Assembly: GCA_036881865.1 (NCBI GenBank)
Contig: JBAJNM010000003.1
Location: 42,338 to 106,337, forward strand
DNA: 64,000 nt
Source of the DNA: Parvularculales bacterium
GTDB taxonomy: Bacteria; Pseudomonadota; Alphaproteobacteria; JAPOUT01; JBAJNM01
Reading direction: 5' to 3'
Both the position numbers and the translations under genes were made by a program. The notes under the pieces were generated by a model. The model was not told the DNA's origin. It did no database searches and saw nothing but the letters and a program-made list of their open reading frames with translations. This document shows, piece after piece, positions 29,602 to 39,090 of this stretch (position 1 is its first letter; each line of letters starts with the position of its first letter).

Positions 29602-30674
29602 TATACTTCATCACGGTGGCTCGCTTTAAGACGCTCCACTATGGCTTTAACATCCTGCACCCGATCACGTTGGGTTACCAACACCGCCTCTTCAGTTTCC
29701 ACCACTACCATATCATCCAGCCCTACAAGAACTACCAAACGATGGTCTGCATGAACATAAGATCCTGACGTATCCTCCAACATCACATCTCCTCGCACCG
29801 CATTGCCTTCTCCATCATGGTCAGCAATGCTCCACAACGCCTGCCATGACCCCACATCATTCCACTCCATATCAGCAGGTATCACCACTGCCTTATCTGT
29901 GCGCTCCATCACCGCAATATCAAGGGGTAGGGAAGAACAATCCTGAAACATTGCCTCGTCAGGAGATAAAACATCTGCTTCCATAACCCCTGCTTCAAAC
30001 GCCCTGCGACAGGTCTCTAGAATATCTGGACAATGACGTGACATCTCTCCCAACAAGATATCAACGCGAAACATGAAAATGCCACTATTCCAATAACACG
30101 AACCAGCCTCAATTAAACTCAACGCTTTCTCTTTGCTGGGTTTTTCTAAAAACTGTGCAACCGGCAAAGCGCCCCCTATCTCTTGGCCTTTCTCTGCTAC
30201 AATGTAACCGTAACCCGTCTCCGGCCTATCTGGTCTTATGCCAAATGTTACCATCAATCCCTCATCGGCTGCCGTAGCGCCCGTGGCAACAACAGCATGA
30301 AACGCCGCTTCATCAGGAATATGATGGTCGGCAGGCATAACCAGCAAAACCGTTTCACCCGTATCCTGTTGTTCAAAATATATTGCTGCTAGGGCTATAG
30401 CCGCCGCTGTGTTACGTCCTATCGGCTCATGAATATAGCCGCCAGGATTATAATCCATCGCGGCTACAATCTGAGCCATCGAGTCACGATGTGCTCTACT
30501 GCCTACCATCAAAGCTGGACGGTATCCTTGAACAGAAATCCGCTGAAGAGTAGCCTCCATCAAGGACATATCACCGGTTAAGGGTAGAAATTGCTTAGGC
30601 TGTGCCGCACGAGAGGCGGGCCATAGACGTGTTCCCGCACCACCAGACAGCACAACAGGCTGAATTATTATCAT
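29601..30674 (-). CDS. manC: Mannose-1-phosphate guanylyltransferase
   Basis: Makes GDP-mannose from GTP and mannose-1-phosphate for surface polysaccharide synthesis. The 357 residues start with the nucleotide-binding VVLSGGAGTRLWPASRAAQPKQFLPL, followed by VMPADHHIPDE, the FLEKPS motif near residue 167, YWNSGIFMF and AVVIPADMEWNDVGSW. It lacks the C-terminal isomerase domain of bifunctional enzymes; the overlapping AGE-family gene probably supplies that activity. It is divergent from kdsD. Confidence 0.95.
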   Translation of the reverse strand: MIIIQPVVLSGGAGTRLWPASRAAQPKQFLPLTGDMSLMEATLQRISVQGYRPALMVGSRAHRDSMAQIVAAMDYNPGGYIHEPIGRNTAAAIALAAIYFEQQDTGETVLLVMPADHHIPDEAAFHAVVATGATAADEGLMVTFGIRPDRPETGYGYIVAEKGQEIGGALPVAQFLEKPSKEKALSLIEAGSCYWNSGIFMFRVDILLGEMSRHCPDILETCRRAFEAGVMEADVLSPDEAMFQDCSSLPLDIAVMERTDKAVVIPADMEWNDVGSWQALWSIADHDGEGNAVRGDVMLEDTSGSYVHADHRLVVLVGLDDMVVVETEEAVLVTQRDRVQDVKAIVERLKASHRDEV

Positions 30675-30781
30675 AATAATGAAGTCTCATCCTCTATTCT
30701 TGGCTCAACCCGTATAGCGCACTCTTGTGGGATTATGCTAAAAGATATCTACTTTGTCTTGAGATTTTCTGTAAGCTATCT

Positions 30782-31756
30782 ATGAACCAATCTTCTGCTA
30801 GCCCCTCGGCTGTTATTGCCTCGGCGCATCGTACTTTAACCCTTGAGATTGCTGGATTGCAGGCCTTGATGGATGCTCTTGATGGTCGCTTTGATCAAGC
30901 GGTTACTCTGCTCCACAAGGCACGGGGACGGGTCATTGTGTCAGGCATGGGGAAAAGCGGACACATTGCCAGAAAAATTGCCGCAACTTTAGCCTCAACT
31001 GGAACACCCGCCCAATTTGTACACCCTGCCGAGGCCAGTCACGGCGATTTAGGTATGATTACAGAGGTGGATATTATCCTAGCCCTGTCGTGGTCTGGCG
31101 AAACACCTGAACTCCATGACCTTGTAGCTTATGGTCGTCAGTTCTATATTCCCTTGTTGGCGGTGACGGCTAATCCAAACAGTGCTCTGGCGCAATCTGC
31201 TACAATTGTGCTGGCATTGCCGGATTCAGAGGAAGCCTGTCCCAATGGGTTGGCTCCCACAACCTCCACCACCATGCAGTTAGCCCTCGGAGATGCCCTT
31301 GCCATGGCTCTTCTTGAAAAGAACGGTTTCACTGCCGTCCATTTTCGGGATTTTCATCCCGGTGGACGTCTGGGTGCATCACTAGCGCCAGTGCGAGGTA
31401 TTATGCACACAGGCGAGCATCTACCTCTTGTGGAGGCTGGTCTTCCTATGCAACAAGCCTTGATTACCATGTCAGCCAAAGGATTTGGTTGTCTGGGCGT
31501 TACCGATAAAACCGGCGCGCTTACCGGTGTTGTAACCGATGGTGACTTGCGCCGTCACATGGGGCCAGATTTGCTCAAGGCTAATGTGGGCGATGTGATG
31601 ACCAGCTCTCCTCATACGGTAATACCGGATGCGTTGGCGGCAGAGGCCATGGCTCTTATGACCCGTCTTAAAATTACGAGCCTTTTTGTGGTGGAAGACA
31701 CAGCGCCTATAGGCCTTGTTCATATTCACGATTTTCTTAAGCTAGACACTCAATAG
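30782..31756 (+). CDS. kdsD: D-arabinose 5-phosphate isomerase KdsD (KpsF/GutQ family)
   Basis: Converts ribulose 5-phosphate to arabinose 5-phosphate, the first committed step to Kdo for lipopolysaccharide. The start MNQSSASPSAV at 30782 gives 324 residues, the family norm. An N-terminal SIS domain holds VSGMGKSGHIARKIAATLASTGTPAQFVHPAEASHGDLG, LSWSGETPEL and FHPGGRLG; two CBS domains follow (VTDGDLRRHM is in the first). It is divergent from manC and 19 bp upstream of a TonB-dependent receptor gene. Confidence 0.95.
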   Translation: MNQSSASPSAVIASAHRTLTLEIAGLQALMDALDGRFDQAVTLLHKARGRVIVSGMGKSGHIARKIAATLASTGTPAQFVHPAEASHGDLGMITEVDIILALSWSGETPELHDLVAYGRQFYIPLLAVTANPNSALAQSATIVLALPDSEEACPNGLAPTTSTTMQLALGDALAMALLEKNGFTAVHFRDFHPGGRLGASLAPVRGIMHTGEHLPLVEAGLPMQQALITMSAKGFGCLGVTDKTGALTGVVTDGDLRRHMGPDLLKANVGDVMTSSPHTVIPDALAAEAMALMTRLKITSLFVVEDTAPIGLVHIHDFLKLDTQ

Positions 31757-31775
31757 ACAGAGATGCAATAGGGTT

Positions 31776-33917
31776 GTGATCTATACTTTCTTCAACGCAA
31801 AGTGGGTGTTGCAAACCATTACCATCATCACAACCCTAACGCTAGCTCTTACCGGTATCAGTGTCTCTGCTCCTCTAGAGCCTAACTATAAGAACAATGA
31901 TAAAACGAAGCCCCTTGTATCAGAGGGATTAGTGGTGACGAGTAGTGGTATTCAAACACCTATGCGCACCCACATTGGAAATATCGCCGTCCTCCCCCAG
32001 CAAGATGATGAACTTGTAGAACCCTATCATTATGCTCAAACCGTCAATCGCGCTCCTGGCGTTTTCATTCAGCAAGGAAGCGGTCAGGAGGGTTTAACCT
32101 CCATACGTTCGCCAGTTTTAACAGGTGGTGCGGGGGCCGGGTCTTTTCTTTATCTGGAAGACAGTATTTCTCTTCGAGCCCCTGGGTTCTCCAACGTTAA
32201 CGGCTTGTTTGAGGCCTTTACGGAGGAAACTGGGAGCATTGAAATCGTGCGTGGGCCAGGTAGTGCTCTTTATGGGTCTAATGCTGTTCATGGACTTATC
32301 AACATATTAAGTCGTCCGCCATCTTTGGAGCCAGAGATTATTGTGGATATCTGGGGCGGTGAGCATAATCTGCGATACCTGCGCACCTCTGCTAGCACAA
32401 CATTGTTGGGCGATGATGACGCGCTTTATGGCTGGCGGGGTAGTATGTTGCTGGCAAAATATAATGGTTGGCGGGAACACACCGGCTATGAGCTTCAGAA
32501 GACCCGTCTGCGCCATGATTATGAATATGGAAATACGACCATACGCGCTACCCTAACAGGTTTCAATCTGCGTCAAGAAACGGCAGGCTATATTTTAGGT
32601 CGCGATAATTATAAAACTCCGGCTCGGCGCACTAATCCCAACCCTGAGGCTTATCGCAATGCGTGGGCGATGCGGGCTGGTGTGCGATTTGAGAACACCC
32701 TAAGCGACACATTTTCTCTTGTGGTAACCCCTTATGGTCGGGTGAATCGTATGGAGTTTCTTATGCATTTTTTGCCGGGTATGCCTCTTGAAGAAAACGG
32801 CCATTGGAGTCTTGGCGTGCAGAATACACTCCATAAAAAAATCAGTGTAGGCGGACGCATAACCAGCGGACTGGATGTGGATTACACTTATGGCTTTCTC
32901 AAAGAAATTCAGGAAAGCGATACTGTTTTTGGACGTTTTGTTCAGGGTGTTCATTATGATTATGTCGTTAAATCTCTTGTGTTAGCCCCTTACACTCAGC
33001 TGCTCTGGCCTGTAGGTGATAAAGGCGAGTTGCGGTTGGGGTTGCGTTATGAATATACACGTTATGATTATAAAACCCGCAAGGCTGCTGGAACAGATGG
33101 GCAGTTTTTGCGCTCTCCTAACCGTACCGATAGTTTCCATGACCTAACGCCTAAAGTTGGTTATCTTTACAACTTCAGTGATAATCTGGCAGGGTTTGTA
33201 TCTTTGGCGGTGGGCGCACGCGCTCCCCAAACCACCGACCTTTACCGTTTGCAATCTATGCAAACTCCGGGGGAGGTGAAATCAGAGCGCCTTAGAAGTC
33301 TTGATACGGGCTTGCGCGGGCAACTAAATTTTGTAGATCTCGCCGTAGATTTTGAATTCACCACCTATGTGATGCTAAAAGATCGTTTCTATTTTCGCGA
33401 CGCCGATGGCCTTAATGTGCCTAACGGCAAAACAAGTCACGCGGGTGTCGAACTGGATTTTGCGGTTCCACTTTTTTCTCTTTCTTCTGACGATGGGTTT
33501 TTTCTTGCTGGTGCTATGACCTATGCCCGCCATCGTTATGAGTTTAACCGCCCTATCACTTCGTCTCCCGGGCAGTCCGAGACCATCCGCAAGGGGGCTG
33601 AAATAGATAGCGCCCCGCGCACTCTTGGCAATATTCGACTGCAATATAAGCAGCGGGATTTATGGAAAGCCGAACTGGAATGGGTGCATGTAGGTCGATA
33701 CAAAACGGATGCCGCCAACACACATGATTATTCAGGTCATAATTTGTTGAACCTACGCATTCGGGGAGAGATTACTCCCGGCTTTTCAGCCTATGGTCGT
33801 ATTCTCAACATAACAGATCGGGCTTATGCCGCCCGCGCTGATTATTTTCGCGGAAACGATCGCTACTTCCCTGGCGAGCCGCGCCGTATTGCGCTTGGCT
33901 TCCTGGCTCGCTTTTAG
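31776..33917 (+). CDS. TonB-dependent outer-membrane receptor
   Basis: Outer-membrane beta-barrel importer driven by TonB/ExbBD. The frame starts with GTG at 31776 and gives 713 residues: a hydrophobic signal peptide (about 10-32), a plug domain with NRAPGVFIQQGSGQEGLTSIRSP and the signature VRGPGSALYGSNAVHGLINIL, and a long barrel ending with an aromatic residue (LGFLARF) as needed for BAM recognition. The substrate cannot be deduced. It lies 19 bp after kdsD, so they may share a transcript although the functions differ. Confidence 0.9.
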   Translation: MIYTFFNAKWVLQTITIITTLTLALTGISVSAPLEPNYKNNDKTKPLVSEGLVVTSSGIQTPMRTHIGNIAVLPQQDDELVEPYHYAQTVNRAPGVFIQQGSGQEGLTSIRSPVLTGGAGAGSFLYLEDSISLRAPGFSNVNGLFEAFTEETGSIEIVRGPGSALYGSNAVHGLINILSRPPSLEPEIIVDIWGGEHNLRYLRTSASTTLLGDDDALYGWRGSMLLAKYNGWREHTGYELQKTRLRHDYEYGNTTIRATLTGFNLRQETAGYILGRDNYKTPARRTNPNPEAYRNAWAMRAGVRFENTLSDTFSLVVTPYGRVNRMEFLMHFLPGMPLEENGHWSLGVQNTLHKKISVGGRITSGLDVDYTYGFLKEIQESDTVFGRFVQGVHYDYVVKSLVLAPYTQLLWPVGDKGELRLGLRYEYTRYDYKTRKAAGTDGQFLRSPNRTDSFHDLTPKVGYLYNFSDNLAGFVSLAVGARAPQTTDLYRLQSMQTPGEVKSERLRSLDTGLRGQLNFVDLAVDFEFTTYVMLKDRFYFRDADGLNVPNGKTSHAGVELDFAVPLFSLSSDDGFFLAGAMTYARHRYEFNRPITSSPGQSETIRKGAEIDSAPRTLGNIRLQYKQRDLWKAELEWVHVGRYKTDAANTHDYSGHNLLNLRIRGEITPGFSAYGRILNITDRAYAARADYFRGNDRYFPGEPRRIALGFLARF

Positions 33918-33937
33918 GACGAACTACTCTGCAAATA

Positions 33938-34912
33938 TTAAGCCGCGAACTGTGACAAATTGCGGTTAATAATCTCTTCCGCTCTGCTCACGATGCGCTC
34001 TACCAGCTCCTTCACTGTTGGAATATCGTGAATAAGCCCTGCTACCATACCACAACTCCACGCGCCGGCATTCATATCTCCTTCCTGCATGATGCGTGGA
34101 TAAACCCCGCCTACCAGTTCGCGAATATCATGAATGTCTACTTGCGCGCCCTTGTTCTGCTCGATCTCAATAATTTTATCTACCGCCGGGTTAACCAACA
34201 CCCGCTCTGTATTACGCAACGGACGCATAATGAGACGGGTGTCTAACTCAGTTGCTCCAACAAGAGCTTGTTTTACATTCTCATGAACTGGTGCTTCTTT
34301 GGTAGCAATAAATCTTGTACCCATGTTTATACCATCCGCCCCCAATGCAAGAGAGGCTACCAGCTGCTCTGCCGTACCAATGCCACCTGATGCCACAAAC
34401 GGAATAGACAATTCCTCAGCCGCCCTGGGCAACAAAATCATGTTGGGAATATCATCCTCACCGGGATGCCCTCCACACTCAAAGCCATCCACACTTACCG
34501 CGTCACAGCCAATTCTTTCAGCCTTAACCGAATGACGTACCGATGTGCATTTATGAATAACCTTAATCCTCGCTTCCTTCATAGCAGGCATATAGGCTTC
34601 AGGGCTACGTCCGGCAGTTTCTACAATCCTGACACCGCCTGTAATAATGGCCTCAATATATTCCGGATACGGCGGGTTCTCGAACCCTGGCAAAAACGTA
34701 AGATTGACCCCAAATGGCTTATCGGTCATTCCATGACAGCGGGTAATCTCTTTAGCTAAATCTTCCGGCGTTGTCTGAGTAAGGCCTGTTATAATGCCCA
34801 ACCCACCCGCATTAGAAACAGCCGCTGCCATTTCAGCAAAGCCTACATAATGCATACCCCCCTGAATAACAGGGTGCTCAATGCCAAAAAGTTCTGTGAT
34901 GCGCGTTTTCAT
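33938..34912 (-). CDS. Nitronate monooxygenase (NPD/2-nitropropane dioxygenase family)
   Basis: FMN-dependent enzyme that oxidises nitronates such as propionate 3-nitronate. The 324 residues form a TIM barrel with IQGGMHYVGFAEMAAAVSNAGGLGIIT, FGVNLTFLPG, the DGFECGGHPGEDD motif, and PFVASGGIGTAEQLVASLALGADGINMGTRF for phosphate binding. The closest functional relatives are class I nitronate monooxygenases, though some family members have other flavin-linked roles. It converges on the TonB receptor with a 20-bp gap and lies downstream of metG. Confidence 0.85.
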   Translation of the reverse strand: MKTRITELFGIEHPVIQGGMHYVGFAEMAAAVSNAGGLGIITGLTQTTPEDLAKEITRCHGMTDKPFGVNLTFLPGFENPPYPEYIEAIITGGVRIVETAGRSPEAYMPAMKEARIKVIHKCTSVRHSVKAERIGCDAVSVDGFECGGHPGEDDIPNMILLPRAAEELSIPFVASGGIGTAEQLVASLALGADGINMGTRFIATKEAPVHENVKQALVGATELDTRLIMRPLRNTERVLVNPAVDKIIEIEQNKGAQVDIHDIRELVGGVYPRIMQEGDMNAGAWSCGMVAGLIHDIPTVKELVERIVSRAEEIINRNLSQFAA

Positions 34913-34989
34913 GAATGTCTCCTTATGCCAAATAGAAACTATAGTATTGCGGTCCTGAAGTGTCTTGTCTACTGGCTCGTGGGGACTAT

Positions 34990-36714
34990 TCAGCTCTTGG
35001 GAGGGAATCTCTCTATGAGGGCTACCTTATCGTCATCCTCAATTTTTTTGAACAATGGCTCCCCCACCGCAATTTTTCTACCAACCTGAAGTGCTGATGT
35101 CCCACAGTGAAGCCAATCTTTATCCTCAGCTAGGACTTCTGCCAAAGGTGTTGCCACCTTACATCCCAGCATCTCAAAAATACGCTCTGCCGAGCTCGGA
35201 ATAATAGGATAAGCCACCACTGCAAACAAGTAACACAAATTGAGCGCCCAATAGATAATGGTGGCGGCTTCATCACGACTGACCTTGATTTTTGACCACG
35301 GCTCGGTGCGGGCTAAATATTCATTTCCCAATGCCCACAAAGCACGTGTTTCAGCGGCTAGTTTTTTGAACTCCATAGTTTCATGGGCTTTGATAATTTT
35401 TTCCATTTGATCTGTAACCCGCTCCTGTAGCCATGGGTCAGGCGTTGGGTGTTCCCCCGCATCGGGTATCACGCTGGCAAAGCGTGCACCTACAAAACTC
35501 GTTGTTCTGTTGACAAAGTTTCCCAACACATTAGCTAAATCAGAGTTAATCGCCACCTGAAATTCCTCCCACGAAAAAGACCCGTCAGAAGCCTCAGGCG
35601 CATTGGCTGTTAGATACCAGCGCCAGTAATCAGAAGGAAACAACTCAAGAGCGGTATCCATAAAGACACCACGTTTTTGGGATGTAGAAAACTTCTCGCC
35701 ATACCAATTCAGCCAGCTAAATGCTTTAATTTTGTTTACCATTTTCCATGGCTCATCCAGACCCAACATGGTGATGGGAAAATTCACCGAATGAAATGCT
35801 ACATTATCTTTGCCCATGAATTGAACATAGCAGACGTCATCGGCTCCCTTGTCAGTTTTCCACCAGCGCTGCCAGTCTCCACCTCCATTATGACTCCACT
35901 CAACAGTGGCAGCGATATACTCAATTGGCGCATCAAACCATACATAAAAGACTTTATTCTCAAATCCTGACCGCACCGCTCCATGACGCAACACCGGCAC
36001 ACCCCACACAAGATCACGGGTGATAGATCTATCTTGCACACCTTCTTTTAACCATTTAAGAGCTATGGATTTAGCCAGACTCGACCACTCACGAGAACGA
36101 TCTATCCAGTCTTCTAACGGGCCAACCATTTTTGACTGTAGGAGAAACAAATGAGCCGTCTCACGAACTTCAAGGTCATAAGAGCCGGAAACCGCCGAGC
36201 GCGGCTTCAGCAAATCTGTAGGCTCTAGAAGTTTTCCGCAACTATCGCATTGGTCGCCTCGAGCGTTCTCGTACCCACACTCAGGGCAGGTTCCCTCAAT
36301 ATAACGATCTGGCAAAAACCGATTGTCTGCAGATGAAAACATCTGCCGCTCAACCCGCTCTTCTATCAGGTTGTTATCCTCCAGTCGGTCGGCAAACATT
36401 TGGGTAAGCTCGCGATTCTCCTTGCTGGACGAACGCCCGAAATAGTCAAATGACAAATCAAACTGCTCATACAGTTGCTTTTGTATAACATGTTGTTCGT
36501 GGCAATAATCCCCAACGGAGTGTCCCGCTTCCATAGCGGCTAATTCCGCCGGTGTTCCATGTTCGTCCGTAGCGCAAATTAACAACACCTCATGACCCTG
36601 CAGCCTCCGAAATCGCGCATGAACATCAGAGGGCAACATAGAGCCCGCTAAATTACCCAAATGCTTGATCCCATTGATATAAGGAAGAGCGGACGTAATG
36701 AGATATCTGCCCAT
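34990..36714 (-). CDS. metG: Methionyl-tRNA synthetase
   Basis: Charges tRNA-Met. The 574 residues begin GRYLITSALPYINGIKHLGN (HIGH-type motif HLGN), with a zinc knuckle CPECGYENARGDQCDSCGKL (about 143-162) and an anticodon-binding helical domain ending near residue 540. The KMSKS loop is replaced by KFSTS in GEKFSTSQKRGVFMD. Together with the HLGN variant this marks a MetRS subgroup distinct from the E. coli type. There is no C-terminal tRNA-binding (Arc1p-like) domain. It appears to be the only MetRS in the window. Confidence 0.96.
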   Translation of the reverse strand: MGRYLITSALPYINGIKHLGNLAGSMLPSDVHARFRRLQGHEVLLICATDEHGTPAELAAMEAGHSVGDYCHEQHVIQKQLYEQFDLSFDYFGRSSSKENRELTQMFADRLEDNNLIEERVERQMFSSADNRFLPDRYIEGTCPECGYENARGDQCDSCGKLLEPTDLLKPRSAVSGSYDLEVRETAHLFLLQSKMVGPLEDWIDRSREWSSLAKSIALKWLKEGVQDRSITRDLVWGVPVLRHGAVRSGFENKVFYVWFDAPIEYIAATVEWSHNGGGDWQRWWKTDKGADDVCYVQFMGKDNVAFHSVNFPITMLGLDEPWKMVNKIKAFSWLNWYGEKFSTSQKRGVFMDTALELFPSDYWRWYLTANAPEASDGSFSWEEFQVAINSDLANVLGNFVNRTTSFVGARFASVIPDAGEHPTPDPWLQERVTDQMEKIIKAHETMEFKKLAAETRALWALGNEYLARTEPWSKIKVSRDEAATIIYWALNLCYLFAVVAYPIIPSSAERIFEMLGCKVATPLAEVLAEDKDWLHCGTSALQVGRKIAVGEPLFKKIEDDDKVALIERFPPKS

Positions 36715-36826
36715 GAAAACTCCAGTTTCATAAATGCATCGCTGAGCGGGGGTGGCACCTAACGTGTCATATCACAGTCAAAAACAATGCGATACGCACA
36801 AAAAAAGTGTGATACGCGCAAGCACG

Positions 36827-38041
36827 CTAGTTGACAGCTTTAAAAGCATCATAGCGCCAAATCCAGTTGCTTTGCGATTCTAAGACCCTCGGTGCCAGAC
36901 GCGAGGTAGCCGCCAACACACCATACGCTATGCCCCGCGCAGGAAGATTGGAGAGATGAAATAATTTTCCATTGCGCCGTGCTGCAGCTTGAACGCAAGT
37001 CGTGCGTTTTCGGCGCAAAGCCTCATAGCGCTTGAACGCCGCTGGAATATCACTGCTTCCCGCCTGAACACACTGTGCCAAAACGGCGGCATCTTCAGCT
37101 GCCATACACGCCCCTTGGGCCATATAGGGCAACATACCGTGACAGGCATCCCCCAGCAGAGTCACCCGTCCTTGGCTCCAGCAAGCAAGAGGTGGTCGTT
37201 CAAACAGTGCCCACCGATAGGGTGTATCAATTGCCTCTACCACGGCTCTTACCTCCGGGTGCCAATCAGTGAAATACTGCACCAAATCGGCCTTGTCACT
37301 TAGTGCGACCCATGTTTCCTCGCGCCAATTGCTATCCTCTGTAATACCAACAAAATTGACCAACTCACCCCCTCGCATAAAATATGTAACCGCATGAGAG
37401 CGTGGTGCCATCCAACTGGTCGCTACAGGTTTCAGGTCTATATGCTGTAGATAATCTCTCGGCACCACTCCTCGCCATGCCACATGCCCCGTAAATGCTG
37501 CCTCTCCACTGCCCACCACGCTCTGGCGAATGGTGTTTAACCGCTTGCAAATGATAGAATGTATGCCATCAGCTCCCACTAGCGCTACGCCCTGCTCTGT
37601 GCTCCCATCTTTTATATGAACCTTAACACTCCCCTCATCTTCGTGAAAATCTGTAACCTCACGGCCAACCTCAACGCAATCGCCACACTGTGCCTGTACC
37701 GCCTCCCACAACACCTTATAAAGATCACCTCGGTGAACCTGCATATAAGGTGCCCCCAGACGCATCTCTACTTTATCCCCCAAAGATACTCGTGCAACCG
37801 TCCGTCCTGAATGAGCAAACCGCAGTTCAACAGCCTCTGGTTTGAACGCTACCTTTTCCAGCGCACGTCTTAACCCCAGTGCCTCAAAAACACGCATACC
37901 GTTAGGGCTTATCTGAAGACCTGCTCCTGCTTCATCAGGCGCGTGAGCACGCTCAAAGAGTCGCACCCTCACTCCTACCGAGTGCAGCGCTAAGGCTAAT
38001 GTCAATCCCCCGATCCCTGCTCCCGAAATTAGAATAGTCAT
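36827..38041 (-). CDS. FAD-dependent monooxygenase (salicylate hydroxylase-like)
   Basis: Group A flavoprotein aromatic hydroxylase family, 404 residues. The N-terminal dinucleotide motif is GAGIGGLTLALALHSVGV, the DG motif is GADGIHS (about 155) and the second FAD motif is RVTLLGDACHGMLPYMAQGACMAAEDAA (about 290-317). FEGARAGL-type sequence (DEAGAGLQISPNGMRV) contacts the flavin. Likely substrates are hydroxybenzoate-like aromatics, but no pathway genes lie nearby, so the substrate is unknown. Confidence 0.88.
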   Translation of the reverse strand: MTILISGAGIGGLTLALALHSVGVRVRLFERAHAPDEAGAGLQISPNGMRVFEALGLRRALEKVAFKPEAVELRFAHSGRTVARVSLGDKVEMRLGAPYMQVHRGDLYKVLWEAVQAQCGDCVEVGREVTDFHEDEGSVKVHIKDGSTEQGVALVGADGIHSIICKRLNTIRQSVVGSGEAAFTGHVAWRGVVPRDYLQHIDLKPVATSWMAPRSHAVTYFMRGGELVNFVGITEDSNWREETWVALSDKADLVQYFTDWHPEVRAVVEAIDTPYRWALFERPPLACWSQGRVTLLGDACHGMLPYMAQGACMAAEDAAVLAQCVQAGSSDIPAAFKRYEALRRKRTTCVQAAARRNGKLFHLSNLPARGIAYGVLAATSRLAPRVLESQSNWIWRYDAFKAVN

Positions 38042-38120
38042 AAATGAACCAAAAACTAGAGTGTGTATTGTAATGCCGCATTTAGTAAAAACGATGTTAC
38101 AGGTTAACAGGAGTACGATT

Positions 38121-38265
38121 ATGGCTGTAGAAGAAAATAATAATTTTCAACGTAAGGGAGCTACAAGCAACGCCCACGTTGGAAAATTATTTGAAAAAAT
38201 AAGTGAAAGCATTTTTTGAAAAAGAATATGACCAACTATATAAAATTTGGAGCTTATATACTTAA
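38121..38265 (+). pseudogene. N-terminal fragment of a PD-(D/E)XK-type nuclease gene
   Basis: A well-formed start (AGGAG 7 bp before the ATG at 38121) opens a frame reading MAVEENNNFQRKGATSNAHV and on through GKLFEKISESIF, then stops at 38219. Deleting one T from the T6 run at 38212-38217 extends the frame through EKEYDQLYKI to a stop at 38265. This looks like the N-terminus of a small restriction-like nuclease. Its probable C-terminal part lies at 39071-39325, beyond an AT-rich segment. The surrounding sequence is more AT-rich than its neighbours. Confidence 0.6.
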
Positions 38266-38401
38266 GTAACAATTTAAGGAAAGTCCCTGTTTACTGCTGT
38301 TTTTATCTTCCCGAAAAAATATATAAAATCAATAATTAACCCTACTGTAGGGTACAGTTTTTTGAGAAAAATGACATCTTTGATGAAAGAGTGTTCCTAT
38401 C

Positions 38402-38824
38402 ATGGATTGGCTAATTTGGCATATAAACTTTGCAGCACATAACATCTTGGGTTTTATGCCTATTGTTGCGATTGTTTATGGTTTGTTTTTTGTATTAAGA
38501 AGAAAATTTTCCAAACTACCCGACCCGTTCATTTTTGGGGCGCTCACATTTTTAATGTGTCTTTTCACAATTCTTTCAATTCCGAAATATATCTTTGAGT
38601 ATAAGATAGTCTCCATGTACAAACACTTAGGGAAATATAAATTAGGTAATGAGGCACGCTGGGGAAATTTATCTGAGCCCCTTACTTTGTTTAGCACACC
38701 TATTGGGTTGTTTCACTTTATCAGTCCTATACCCGAGGTTGTGGTTGGATATGAAAAAACAGGGCACGTAATTCATATAGTTCGTATATCTACCGATATG
38801 ATGAAGCACCTGTTATTCAGATAG
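38402..38824 (+). CDS. Hypothetical membrane protein in AT-rich insert
   Basis: A 140-residue reading frame of unrecognised family. Two hydrophobic segments lie near residues 14-32 (ILGFMPIVAIVYGLFFVL) and 45-63 (FIFGALTFLMCLFTILSI), then a soluble region containing YEKTGHVIHIV. The frame probably continued into the next one (38845-39090) before a one-base change between 38753 and 38824. It lies between the two fragments of a broken nuclease gene and is strikingly AT-rich, which suggests foreign origin. Probably not functional as it stands. Confidence 0.4.
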   Translation: MDWLIWHINFAAHNILGFMPIVAIVYGLFFVLRRKFSKLPDPFIFGALTFLMCLFTILSIPKYIFEYKIVSMYKHLGKYKLGNEARWGNLSEPLTLFSTPIGLFHFISPIPEVVVGYEKTGHVIHIVRISTDMMKHLLFR

Positions 38825-38844
38825 TAGATGCAGATTGCGCTGAT

Positions 38845-39090
38845 ATGACAATATCAATATCAGAACCTGTAGATGGGATGTTTAAATACGGTTTGTTTTT
38901 TGAAGAGATGAACAAACATCAGCAACAAATATATTGCGATACTGACTACGAATATCAAGCGAAAATATTCTATTGTAAATACAAAATTCTAAGTAAGTTA
39001 ACATTATCTAAGTCAAAAGATAATTTGATTAGAGATGTAAATGAGCAATGTAAAAGAGAAAATGCTATAATTACCAAAAACTTCTCTTGA
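38845..39090 (+). pseudogene. Frameshifted C-terminal continuation of the membrane ORF
   Basis: This frame is open from about 38753 and encodes YRYDEAPVIQIVDADCADMT, continuing to a lysine-rich C-terminus that stops at 39090. It has no ribosome site at the ATG at 38845. Read as the continuation of the 38402 frame after one missing base, the whole would be a protein of about 225 residues with two N-terminal membrane helices and a soluble C-terminal domain. No family was recognised. Confidence 0.4.
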
